From Flavivirga aquimarina (GTDB taxonomy: Bacteria > Bacteroidota > Bacteroidia > Flavobacteriales > Flavobacteriaceae): DNA of 64,000 bases. Under the pieces are notes generated by a model, which saw nothing but the letters and a program-made list of their open reading frames with translations, did no database searches and was not told the DNA's origin. This document shows positions 17,300-26,996 of this stretch, piece by piece. The stretch's first letter is position 1, and each line of letters begins with the position of its first letter. A program made the translations under genes and the position numbers. The stretch is from assembly GCF_030540835.1 (NCBI RefSeq), contig NZ_JAUOEK010000101.1, positions 59,235 through 123,234 of the forward strand. Reading direction: 5' to 3'.

Positions 17300-20200
17300 T
17301 TAACGTTTTAAAGCAAAATGACCTTTAATATTAAAGGCATTGCCATTTTGGATAACATCGGCTGAGAACCAATAATCATCAGAAGGCATATTTTGTCCAT
17401 TATATGTACCATCCCAACCAATGGACGTATGTGGTAAGGTTTTAATAAGTTTACCATGTCTGTTGTATATATGAACAATGGTTCCTGGTAATAATTCAAT
17501 ACCTACTATATGCCAGGTATCGTAGAAACCATCACTATTTGGCGTGACAAATTTTGGTATATCTATAACCATCACATCTTGCGAAACATCCATACATCCA
17601 TTTAAATCTCTTACAGTAACGGTATGCAAGCCAAATGTCACATTTTCAAAAATATTAGATGTTTGTGGTTCGCCGTCATCTAATATAAATACATAATTCC
17701 CAATATTACTGGTGTCAATATCTACTGTAATACTGTTCGGGTCTGCAAAATCAACTGTTGTTGTAAAGTTTATGGTGGCCGATTGAGAATCGATAACAGA
17801 AAAATGATGTGTATATGGACAATCTCCACCTATAATATAGGGTCTGGTAACGGTCACTGAATAATTTCCGATTTCGCTAATATCATTTAATAGTATTTCT
17901 GGTGTTGTTTCTCCTGTAGACCATGAATAAGTGTCATCTGGGTTCCCTGTTTCTGCACTAATTACAAGAGGTAGATTATCTATACACAACGGAACCACAT
18001 CATCAATAGGTATTACTGGTAATGGGTTTATACGAACTGAAAATTGTGTGGTATCAAAGCAGCCTGTATTGTTGTTTTCAATACGAGCATAAATAATTTC
18101 ACTATCAAATGCGAGGTAATTATTGTCTACCATATTTGTACCTGCTTCAGCATTGGTAGTATCATTATAATAGGTAATAGTATAGTCTGAGGCATTTTGT
18201 GTTCCCAAAATACTATTAGTAGTTAATGCTGGTAAATTGAATTCAAACAATCCGTCAAAATTATCATCACATGTAATTAAATCCGGAATTGTGTTTGCAA
18301 TGGGGTTTGGGTTTATTTGCAGATTGAATGAAGGTGCAATATAACAGCCAGTTGTGTTATCTGAAACTCTTATAAATATAGTATGATTGCTCGATGTATA
18401 ATTAAATATGTTACTTAATGGTGCTAAGCCGTCATCGGCATCGCTTTGAGAATTGTGATATGATATAGTTACCAAACTAGGATCATCTACAATCATGGTA
18501 TCTACAGTAGATAAATCGAAAGTATCTGTATCATTATCACAAATAGGGATGGTTCCTATATTATTAGTGGGAGGAGGTAGGTTTATTTCTAATTCTAGTG
18601 GTACGACACTAAAACACTCGGTTAAAGTATTTGCCACTTTGATATATACAGTTTTTGCGTTAGAAATAAAATTTGATGGATCTACTATTTCGTTTGTGTT
18701 ATCTAAACCATCGTTTTGGTTTATGTCATCAAAATTTTCAAAATAGTTTATTATAAGGCTAGTTTGGATTCTATCTAAAATTTCAAAATCGGCTGTTGTT
18801 AAATCAAATGTTGTACTCCCATCGTAATCTTCATCGCATAGCGTTAGCGGGGTAGGTATAGTAATATCTGGAGCAGCAAGAATATTTATATTTATTTCTT
18901 CAATAACATAGCAAAGTGAGTCGTCACTTTCAATTCTGGTATATATGGTTTGTGGGTTTCTGGTATTAGTATAAGTGAGAGGTAATGCATTATCATTAGC
19001 TTCTGCATCTTCTCTGGTGATGTGAAACGTAATATTTAGAACTTCAGGAGGGGTAGGACCCTGTATTTCTAAAATTTTTTCATTTAGATCAAATGTATCT
19101 ATACCATCATTAGATATGTCATCACATCTAAAAAAAGGATCGGGAATATTGTAAACGGGATCTGGGGATACTTGTAATATAAATGAAGCGATATCAAAAC
19201 AACTGGCATCAGTTATATTCTCCACGCGCACATAAATGGTTTGAGTTCTGGAATTGTTTCGGTATAGAGCATTTTTATCAATAGGTATTGTGAAAGCTGC
19301 ATCTTCAAAATAAAAAACTTCTTTACCTATTTGCCCATTTAAAATTTCTGCATCTTTATCAACTAACAAAAAATCTGCTGTACTACCGCCACCTGTTTGA
19401 CAAATCTGAAAGTTGCTAATAGTTGGGATATCCGGTAAGGTGTTAACAATGACTTCAAGTTCTACAATATTATAACATCCGGAAGTGCTTACAGTGCTTT
19501 CTACTCTTATAAAAATGGTTTGAGTTGTAGCATTGAATGTTGTAGGGTTCGTAATGGGATTTGTAAAGCTATCAGCATCATCAAAAGACGTAAAAAAATC
19601 TATATCTAATCCAGTTGGTATAGGGCTCCCCACAACTTCAGTAAGTTTATCTTCAAGATTTATAATAGAAAATCCATCTTGGTCATTATCACAAATTAAG
19701 TATGGGCTTGGCTGTGTAGCAGGAGGAGCTAAAGTGACCTCAATTTCAAAAGAATTTGTAGTAGCACATCCTGTATCATTATTAGTAATTCGAGCGAAAA
19801 TAGGCTCTATAGGATTTGTATTTGTGAAAAAATCCGGTAGTTGATTGGACGTGTTATTTTCTGCATCGAAAAAGGTAGGGAAATAGGTCACAGTAAAATC
19901 TGTGTTACTATTAGTTACCATATCATCAAGTGAGTGTAGATCAATGCTAACAAAGCCATCATCGTCGGTATCACAATAGGGAATCGGGTTAGCTGGATTG
20001 AATTGTAATATCGGGTTTACAAGTAATGTTATTTCGCCTACTTGTGCACAATTTCCATCGTCTAGGCTTACATATAACACTGTAGGGCTGGTAGCTTCAT
20101 ATAATACCCCTTTAGGTATAGGTGCATTGTTATTATCTCTATCGCCTTCTGTTTCATAAAAAGTAACAGTAACCGGATTTGTTAAATCATTGGCAATATG

Positions 20201-22189
20201 AGTTTCTACGGATGTTAAATTGAATTCTAATGTATCATTATCTATATCATTATTATCGCATAAGGCAAAATCTCCTAGATTTGTACCGGTTAAAAGTAGA
20301 TTAGTGTGAATTTCAAGAGGAACTATAGAAGCACAGAGCGTTGTATTACTTTCTATTCTTATATATATAGTTTGCTCTTCAAAGTTTATATTTTGATAAT
20401 TTGTTTCATTTGGAATAGGGTTACTACCCGTATTGGCATCATCGTAACTTTCATGGAATGTTGGTGTTACACCAGCAGGTAAACCACCAACAATATTACT
20501 TAAAGCATGTCTTAAATTAAAACTAGCGAATCCATCTAAATCTGTATCACAAGCATCCAGATAGAGTGTTTCTCTATCTACTATGGGGCTTATCGTCATA
20601 TTTACCGTTAATGTTTCAGATGTGTTTACACAGCCTGTTAACGCGTTTATGACACGAACATAAATGATCTCTGTAGGTGTATTGCTATTAACATAAGGAG
20701 AGGGTATCGGGTTATTACCAGTATTAGCATCAGCCTGGCTATCATGATAAGATACTATTAAATTACTTTGACCATTGGTTATTTGACTATCTTTTTGTGT
20801 TAAGTCTATGATAGCAAAACCATCTGGAGAATCATCTTCGTCACAAATTTCTAAAGTTGATGGGGCGGTTATATTTGGAATTGGATTTACTACTAAATTA
20901 AAAGTAGTATAGGCAAAACAGTTGCTGTCTAAATCGTCTATTCTAACAAAAATAGGTTGAGGATTCACTGTATTAGAGATGGGAGCGGTTATATCATTAA
21001 CATTAGCTCTGGCATCTGCATCAGAAAGGTGGTATGTATAGGTGTAATTTGAAAAGGGGATGTTATTGATGAGTTCTGTATCTTTAGTTGAAAGGTCAAA
21101 TGTTTCACTTTCATCACCACTTATATCATCACATAATCCATAATCGCTAATAGGAGTAATAGGTTCTTCTGTATTTAATGACACATTTATTTCATCTTCT
21201 TCAGGGCAACTTGTTCCATTTAAATCTACAGTAACAACAACTCTATAAGTACCACTTTGAATGGCATTATATGTAGGGTTTATAGCGCCATTTATTAAGT
21301 TATTATCTAAATACCAGGCATAAGTAGCCATAGGGTTTTGTATATCTGCATCTAAAAGTGTTGAGCTTGCACAAGTTTCTATATCATCACCTAAGTCTAA
21401 AATTTTAAAACTATCGCCTTCAATAAATACGGCAGAATCAAAAGTCCCATCGTTTTGATCGGCAATAATTATTTTAACATGATATGTAATATTAGGGGTA
21501 ATAGTTGTTGATGCTGTTAATACGGTGGTGCGTCCAATATAATTAGTATCTCCTATATTGTAACCATCAAAATATTGTTGATTTTGGGGCGCACAGGCAG
21601 GAAGTAAATTAGGACGTACATTGTTTGTGTTAACAGGGTCAGATGTTCCCGGCACTAAAGCAATGTTTTGATAAGGCCCTGTACTGCTAGCTTCTCTAAT
21701 AAGAAAGACAAACCCATCAGAAACTAAACAAGGATTAATACCATCATAGTCTTCTGATGCAAATAAATAGTTAAATTGAACTTGATTTGATATGGATACG
21801 ATATCGAACTCTATAGATGTTGCGTTTAGGGTATTTGTAATACCTAAAGCAGTTTCCAAATCTGGATCTGTTCCCCAGGTTGTAGAACTTTCACTAAGCG
21901 GAGGTGTAATGACACCATTTCCAGCAGAGGTAGCACTACCGGTTGAAAGCATGATACCATTTTCGAAAGGGAAATTTGAGCCGGCACGTTCAAAATACCC
22001 ATAACTTGGTAGTCCATGCATATTGCCATTAACCGATGAGGTTATATTAGAAATATCCACACAACCATCTACCAGATTATCTTCTATAAGTTGTTGTAAA
22101 CCTACATTACTATCTACTGTTATTTGCTGAGAAAACATGGCGTTATTACAGCAAATAAGTATAAATAAGAAATAACAAATAAATCTCAT
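17300..22189 (-). CDS. giant secreted T9SS type B protein with choice-of-anchor L domain and 11 repeats
   Basis: The 1629-residue protein starts with a signal peptide (FILICCNNAMFSQQ). Residues about 20-270 match the choice-of-anchor L domain (MLSTGSATSAGNG, NYLFASEDYDG, CLVSDGFVFLI). About eleven modules of 85-105 residues follow, each opening with CD-x-D-x-DG-x3-F-x-L and ending in IYVRhxN-xTGC. Two conserved cysteines per module suggest intramodule disulphides. The last part is the type B sorting domain (KFVTPNSDGFYDTWHI, YNRHGKLIK, GWDGTYNGQNMPSDDYWF). The likely role is surface adhesion or matrix; the ligand is unknown. Confidence 0.88.
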   Translation of the reverse strand: MRFICYFLFILICCNNAMFSQQITVDSNVGLQQLIEDNLVDGCVDISNITSSVNGNMHGLPSYGYFERAGSNFPFENGIMLSTGSATSAGNGVITPPLSESSTTWGTDPDLETALGITNTLNATSIEFDIVSISNQVQFNYLFASEDYDGINPCLVSDGFVFLIREASSTGPYQNIALVPGTSDPVNTNNVRPNLLPACAPQNQQYFDGYNIGDTNYIGRTTVLTASTTITPNITYHVKIIIADQNDGTFDSAVFIEGDSFKILDLGDDIETCASSTLLDADIQNPMATYAWYLDNNLINGAINPTYNAIQSGTYRVVVTVDLNGTSCPEEDEINVSLNTEEPITPISDYGLCDDISGDESETFDLSTKDTELINNIPFSNYTYTYHLSDADARANVNDITAPISNTVNPQPIFVRIDDLDSNCFAYTTFNLVVNPIPNITAPSTLEICDEDDSPDGFAIIDLTQKDSQITNGQSNLIVSYHDSQADANTGNNPIPSPYVNSNTPTEIIYVRVINALTGCVNTSETLTVNMTISPIVDRETLYLDACDTDLDGFASFNLRHALSNIVGGLPAGVTPTFHESYDDANTGSNPIPNETNYQNINFEEQTIYIRIESNTTLCASIVPLEIHTNLLLTGTNLGDFALCDNNDIDNDTLEFNLTSVETHIANDLTNPVTVTFYETEGDRDNNNAPIPKGVLYEATSPTVLYVSLDDGNCAQVGEITLLVNPILQFNPANPIPYCDTDDDGFVSIDLHSLDDMVTNSNTDFTVTYFPTFFDAENNTSNQLPDFFTNTNPIEPIFARITNNDTGCATTNSFEIEVTLAPPATQPSPYLICDNDQDGFSIINLEDKLTEVVGSPIPTGLDIDFFTSFDDADSFTNPITNPTTFNATTQTIFIRVESTVSTSGCYNIVELEVIVNTLPDIPTISNFQICQTGGGSTADFLLVDKDAEILNGQIGKEVFYFEDAAFTIPIDKNALYRNNSRTQTIYVRVENITDASCFDIASFILQVSPDPVYNIPDPFFRCDDISNDGIDTFDLNEKILEIQGPTPPEVLNITFHITREDAEANDNALPLTYTNTRNPQTIYTRIESDDSLCYVIEEININILAAPDITIPTPLTLCDEDYDGSTTFDLTTADFEILDRIQTSLIINYFENFDDINQNDGLDNTNEIVDPSNFISNAKTVYIKVANTLTECFSVVPLELEINLPPPTNNIGTIPICDNDTDTFDLSTVDTMIVDDPSLVTISYHNSQSDADDGLAPLSNIFNYTSSNHTIFIRVSDNTTGCYIAPSFNLQINPNPIANTIPDLITCDDNFDGLFEFNLPALTTNSILGTQNASDYTITYYNDTTNAEAGTNMVDNNYLAFDSEIIYARIENNNTGCFDTTQFSVRINPLPVIPIDDVVPLCIDNLPLVISAETGNPDDTYSWSTGETTPEILLNDISEIGNYSVTVTRPYIIGGDCPYTHHFSVIDSQSATINFTTTVDFADPNSITVDIDTSNIGNYVFILDDGEPQTSNIFENVTFGLHTVTVRDLNGCMDVSQDVMVIDIPKFVTPNSDGFYDTWHIVGIELLPGTIVHIYNRHGKLIKTLPHTSIGWDGTYNGQNMPSDDYWFSADVIQNGNAFNIKGHFALKR

Positions 22190-22337
22190 GGTCTGTAGGC
22201 CTTCTTTTTTTGATTCTTTTAGATCAATATTTATTTAAATAGAATATCGGGTAAATTTTGATCGGAAAGTAGATGTTTTTTGAGTGAAACACAAAAAAAC
22301 ACAACGAAACGCATTTTTATTAGTTTTGAGGTCTTTT

Positions 22338-25091
22338 TTAGTATTTTAAAGTAAAATGATTCTTAAAAATCCTACCGTCTTGTAACTCAATAGCAAACCA
22401 GTAGTCATCAACAGGTAATTTTTCCCCATTGATGGTACCATCCCACCCAATACCAGTAGGACTTATTTGTTTTATTAGTTTACCATATCTGTTAAAAATA
22501 CGAATTTTGGTTTCTGGTTGAATCATACTTGAAACACCATATATCTGCCAGGTGTCATGTACACCATCATTGTTAGGGGTAAAGAATTTAGGAAAACCTA
22601 TAACAGACACTTTATAGGGAATGGCTCCACAATTATTTTTTACATCGTTTACGGTTACTGTATAAATACCTGGGGGGACATTTTCAAATATATTGCTTTT
22701 TTGGTAAGGATAAACTATAGCATTATTTTGGTCTAGTAACCTGTATTCATAGTCACCTTCACCAGATACGATAACTGTAATCATATTGTTTTGAGAGGCA
22801 TCAACTACATTAATGTCTTGAATAGTAGCTATGTTAGAAGCTTCAACTGTTATAGTTTTGTTTTTGGTACATCCGTTACTATTAATAACGGTTACATTAT
22901 AAATATCAGGTTCATTTATTTGAATTTCGTATGTACTTTCACCTGTAGACCAACTATACGTATAATTACTCGGAGAATCATTTAAAATAGTGGCGTTTAT
23001 ATTAATGGTTTCGGGAAAAGTATTTAAACAATAGTAAGTGAGTGCTTCTCTATCTATGTTGGGCAATTCATTAACTCTAAGGGTTATTTCTCCAATGTCA
23101 AAACAGGCATTATTATTTTCTACCCTTGCAAAAATTATTTGGTTGTATGGATTGTTTTCGTTTGTATAAGATAAATCTAAATTATTTTCTTCTAAAAGCG
23201 CATCATTATAGGTTTCGTAATAAGTTATTGGATACGTAAAGCCATTAATCGCTTGGATATTGGTTGTTATTTCATCTAGATTAAAGGTATTAATACCGTC
23301 TTCAGACTCTAGTTCATCACAATCTTCATGAACATAAGGTTGAATATTTTCAAGACTTAAATTCAAAGTTAATACAGACGTGTCGTAACAGTTGGTATCT
23401 ATATTGTAAACTTCAACATATATGGGACTCGGGTTATCTGCATCATACGTATAATTACTACTATTGGTAATTTCGGAATTTCTAGTACTATCAGTAAAAA
23501 ACCTTGTGGATAAACCTAAAATGCCACCAGTTAAGGCATTGTTAGCTTGATTTAGATCAAACCTTGTAAAACCACCAGCTATACCATCTTCGTCACATTG
23601 GATCAGTTCTGCATCAAATGCTGTTGGGTTTGTATTATAAGTTACCTGAGCTATACCTTCTAATGTTTCTTTACAATCCCCTGTATTTGTGTCGACAAAG
23701 ACTTTATATGTTCCGGGAACTGAAACTTCCAGATCAAAATCAGATTCAGGTAACGGGACATCGTTTAAAGACCATGTGTAAATAGCTCCAGGAATGTTGT
23801 CGGCTTGTAATATATATTTATCTCCGGCACATAATTCTAATCTTGTAGTTATGGCGTTGTTATCTATAATATCTATTTTTTGAGTAAAGAAAGATGTTAT
23901 AAATGGAGGTAAACCTTGTGTTGAATTACGGGTTAAGCTGATGGCATTATGTTCGTAATCGCATGAAACTCCTAAAATATTAGGTTCATTTATAATGGAT
24001 AAAAAGGGAGACCCTCTATCGTATGTACTGCTCATGGCTCTATAAATTCTACCATCTGGACCTAATTGTAAGCTGCCTCTATACATTTGCCTGTCATCTA
24101 TCACAGTTTCAGTATCACTTATATTTGGAGCTGTTAAATCATATTGTAATAAGGATCCATATTGTTTTGTGGGGTCGAAAAAATCCAGATTGGGATCGGT
24201 ATTAAAATACGCTGAAACGTATAAAACAGTACTGTTTTGTGAAAACTCAACGCCATATGGGGATTGTTTTTTTTCTGGAGGGTCAAAATTAATATTAATT
24301 TCTTGTTGGTTGCTAACAATTCCTGTATTTACATCAAAATCATAGAGAAATATACCGTCTGAAGAATTTGCGGACACTAATTTTGTACCATCTGGAGATA
24401 GTTTTAAGCAACCTCTTTGATCGGTTACAACAAGATCATTAAATGTAGAAGAGACAGGTACTGTATTTATACCCATATCTGTTATCTCGTATGCATGATA
24501 TGTGTTTAAAAGGTTATTGGTGGCAGCACCATCTGTAGAGGAGAAGGTAATTACCCAAAGTGCCTGTGTTTCGCAATCTTTTTGAACGGCACTGATTTTT
24601 TCGGAACTATTTGGAAGCAAGTTAATATTTTTTGATGTGACATCTCCAAATGTCCCATTTAAGCTCATATCAACTTCAGAATAGTTGAACCCCAGGTCGG
24701 GGTCACCATTTGCAGATATGGATGTGTCTACAGTAAAAATATAATATATATTGGGATCTTTAGGTTTTGGAATTACTATGGCAGATTGCGAACTGGAAGG
24801 GTCTCCAAACAAACCATTTCCTGTAAGACCATTTGCATTTGGCATGGGTCTGTGTAATCTATCCCATACGGTTACGCCATCTGTATAAAATAATAGGTTG
24901 CCATCGCCATCAGAAATAGTAGTACAGCCTTCACGAGTGGTTAACTGGCCATCTGTTAGTTCTGATATGGTTCCATTGGCATTAAAACGAATCCCGGCAT
25001 AATTGCCAAAATACCAATTAGACGCTTCGTTTTGAGAAAAAGTATTAAAGCTCGTAATAAAACATATTATTAATACGATAATCTTTTTCAT
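22338..25091 (-). CDS. secreted T9SS type B protein with beta-propeller-like N-terminal domain
   Basis: The 917-residue protein has a signal peptide (CFITSFNTFSQ). Its N-terminal region of about 400 residues is propeller-like (NWYFGNYAGIRFNANG, GDGNLLFYTDGVTVWDR, GCLKLSPDGTKLVSA, LQLGPDGRIYRAMS). An Ig-like domain follows, then two CD-x-D modules (LIQCDEDGIAGGFTRFDLNQ; HEDCDELESEDGINTFNLDE) shared with the two neighbours. The type B sorting domain closes it (KFFTPNNDGVHDTWQI, FNRYGKLIK). It is the smallest of three tandem cargo genes. No T9SS machinery gene lies in the window. Confidence 0.87.
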   Translation of the reverse strand: MKKIIVLIICFITSFNTFSQNEASNWYFGNYAGIRFNANGTISELTDGQLTTREGCTTISDGDGNLLFYTDGVTVWDRLHRPMPNANGLTGNGLFGDPSSSQSAIVIPKPKDPNIYYIFTVDTSISANGDPDLGFNYSEVDMSLNGTFGDVTSKNINLLPNSSEKISAVQKDCETQALWVITFSSTDGAATNNLLNTYHAYEITDMGINTVPVSSTFNDLVVTDQRGCLKLSPDGTKLVSANSSDGIFLYDFDVNTGIVSNQQEININFDPPEKKQSPYGVEFSQNSTVLYVSAYFNTDPNLDFFDPTKQYGSLLQYDLTAPNISDTETVIDDRQMYRGSLQLGPDGRIYRAMSSTYDRGSPFLSIINEPNILGVSCDYEHNAISLTRNSTQGLPPFITSFFTQKIDIIDNNAITTRLELCAGDKYILQADNIPGAIYTWSLNDVPLPESDFDLEVSVPGTYKVFVDTNTGDCKETLEGIAQVTYNTNPTAFDAELIQCDEDGIAGGFTRFDLNQANNALTGGILGLSTRFFTDSTRNSEITNSSNYTYDADNPSPIYVEVYNIDTNCYDTSVLTLNLSLENIQPYVHEDCDELESEDGINTFNLDEITTNIQAINGFTYPITYYETYNDALLEENNLDLSYTNENNPYNQIIFARVENNNACFDIGEITLRVNELPNIDREALTYYCLNTFPETININATILNDSPSNYTYSWSTGESTYEIQINEPDIYNVTVINSNGCTKNKTITVEASNIATIQDINVVDASQNNMITVIVSGEGDYEYRLLDQNNAIVYPYQKSNIFENVPPGIYTVTVNDVKNNCGAIPYKVSVIGFPKFFTPNNDGVHDTWQIYGVSSMIQPETKIRIFNRYGKLIKQISPTGIGWDGTINGEKLPVDDYWFAIELQDGRIFKNHFTLKY

Positions 25092-25119
25092 AGCATTTGG
25101 TAGTATACTACCAAATATA

Positions 25120-25953
25120 TTATAAATCTCGCTTTTTTAATAATCTATACGATAAAAAGATAAATAAGGCAGTCCAACCCAAAACAATAGCAATTTCGTA
25201 CCAATGCACTGCGTAATCGTATGTCAAGTCTTCTCCTAATTGAGCTGCCAATTCTTTGGCTGCAGATAATCTTGAGCCGGGTTCATCTATTAAATTCCAC
25301 ATAGATTTAAATGGTAAAAATTGATATATTCTATCTGTTTCATCAAAACCTTTGTAGTGACCACTAATTATAAAGTAGCTAATGAATTCTATTAAAAATA
25401 AAACAGCCATAGCTGCAACAGCAAAAGCAGAGCGTTTAATTAATACTCCTAAAAATAAACCAAAAGAGAAAAAGCACACCAGCTTTATAAAGAATGCTAA
25501 CAAAAATTCTAGATCGGTAAAAATGATTGCTGGCTCGGTATAGCTAGAATAGATTAGTCCTAAAACAATTGAAACTAAAAACACAAAAACTGTTGAAATT
25601 GCGGCAAAAGAGAGAGCCATGTAGAATTTTGACAATATAAATTCTTTCTTACTTAAACCATCAATTAAGTTTTGTTTTAGTGTTTTATTACTATATTCAT
25701 TTGCCGTCATAGATACAATGACCATTAAAAGGAAAATTTTAAAAAAAGCAGCGACAAATGTATTGAAATGCCAGATATATGGGAAATTAAAAATTCCTAG
25801 CTCGGCTAGGTGAAATTTAATTGAACCAATATCAAATTTTATTGATGCAATAAGAGCAATTGATACTAGTAATAAAAAGTATATTGATATTAAAACTTTG
25901 CTTGCTTTATTATGTTTTATTTTTTGAAATTCTATACTTAAAAGTCGTAACAT
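25120..25953 (-). CDS. ABC-2 type transporter permease
   Basis: The 277-residue protein has six predicted membrane helices and the N-terminal MLRLLSIEFQKIKHNKASK typical of ABC-2 permeases. The SMTANEYSNKTLKQNLIDGLSKKEF loop is the family's conserved cytoplasmic segment. It starts 19 bp after the ATPase gene stops and forms the membrane half of that exporter. The substrate is unknown; relatives include gliding-motility GldF-like and drug-export systems. Confidence 0.88.
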   Translation of the reverse strand: MLRLLSIEFQKIKHNKASKVLISIYFLLLVSIALIASIKFDIGSIKFHLAELGIFNFPYIWHFNTFVAAFFKIFLLMVIVSMTANEYSNKTLKQNLIDGLSKKEFILSKFYMALSFAAISTVFVFLVSIVLGLIYSSYTEPAIIFTDLEFLLAFFIKLVCFFSFGLFLGVLIKRSAFAVAAMAVLFLIEFISYFIISGHYKGFDETDRIYQFLPFKSMWNLIDEPGSRLSAAKELAAQLGEDLTYDYAVHWYEIAIVLGWTALFIFLSYRLLKKRDL

Positions 25954-25972
25954 GTGATGCGTTTTGGTTCTA

Positions 25973-26869
25973 TTAGTTGTTGTCTGTTAATTGCAAAAAT
26001 TGCTCTTCTAAACTTTCTTTGCGTTGTACCAAATGTGTGAGTATAATACCTTTTTCGAATAAGTACTTGTTAAAATCTTCAGATTTCATTGGGGAGTCCA
26101 AGAAAGCGGTAACTAAACCATCTTCAACTTTAATATTTTTAAATGAGACATTATTTTCCAATAACGCTACTAATTCATTCTGTTTATTCGTTTTTAATTC
26201 AAAAAAACCATGGCTCGAAATCATTTCATCAACACGACCAGAATATAGTTTAACACCTTTACGCAATACAACAACATGTGAGCAAACTTTTTCAACTTCG
26301 TCTAATAGATGTGAGGCTAAAAGAATAGTGGTGCCTTTCGCTGCAATTTGTTTTATAATTTCTCTAATTTGATGTATGCCCTGAGGATCTAATCCGTTAG
26401 TGGGCTCATCCAAAATTAAAATCTCAGGGTCGTTTAAAAGTGCAGATGCTATGGCTAAACGCTGTTTCATTCCCAACGAATAAGTTTTAAACTTACTGTC
26501 TTTTCGCTCTAAAAGCCCAACAATTTCCAGTTTCTCATCAATTTTTGCATAGTCAACACCTTTAATTTTACAAACGAGCTTCAGGTTTTGGGTTGCTGTC
26601 ATGTACGGATAAAAATTTGGACGTTCTATAATAGCTCCGACCTTTTTTAGAGCATCATGTGTTGTTATATTCCCATCAAACCAATAAAAATCCCCCTGCG
26701 TTTTATTTACAACATTTAATACGATTCCTAAGGTGGTTGATTTCCCACTTCCATTGGGGCCTAAAATACCATAAACGTTGCCCTTATTTATAGTGAATGA
26801 TAAATCTTTTACTGCTGTTAAATACCCGAATTTTTTGGTGAGATTGCTAATTGTTAGTATAGACTCCAA
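25973..26869 (-). CDS. ABC transporter ATP-binding protein (ABC-2 exporter), TTG start
   Basis: The 298-residue ATPase shows Walker A GPNGSGKST, the signature YSLGMKQRLAIA, Walker B EILILDEPTNGLD and the H-loop LLASHLL. It energises the adjacent permease. Translation most likely starts at TTG (26867-26869), because that places the expected N-terminus (ESILTISNLTKKFG) directly after the initiator and no ATG is available nearby. The C-terminal third is the usual DUF4162-like tail. There is no hint of the substrate. Confidence 0.9.
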   Translation of the reverse strand: MESILTISNLTKKFGYLTAVKDLSFTINKGNVYGILGPNGSGKSTTLGIVLNVVNKTQGDFYWFDGNITTHDALKKVGAIIERPNFYPYMTATQNLKLVCKIKGVDYAKIDEKLEIVGLLERKDSKFKTYSLGMKQRLAIASALLNDPEILILDEPTNGLDPQGIHQIREIIKQIAAKGTTILLASHLLDEVEKVCSHVVVLRKGVKLYSGRVDEMISSHGFFELKTNKQNELVALLENNVSFKNIKVEDGLVTAFLDSPMKSEDFNKYLFEKGIILTHLVQRKESLEEQFLQLTDNN

Positions 26870-26996
26870 ATTTTTACATTTTTTATGCTATTTAGAAACA
26901 TAGCATTGGTTATTTATTAAAAATATGACGACAGTATGATTACTTTGTTACAGGCTTATAAAATAAAAGCTTTAAATTTGAGTAATTATACTATTT

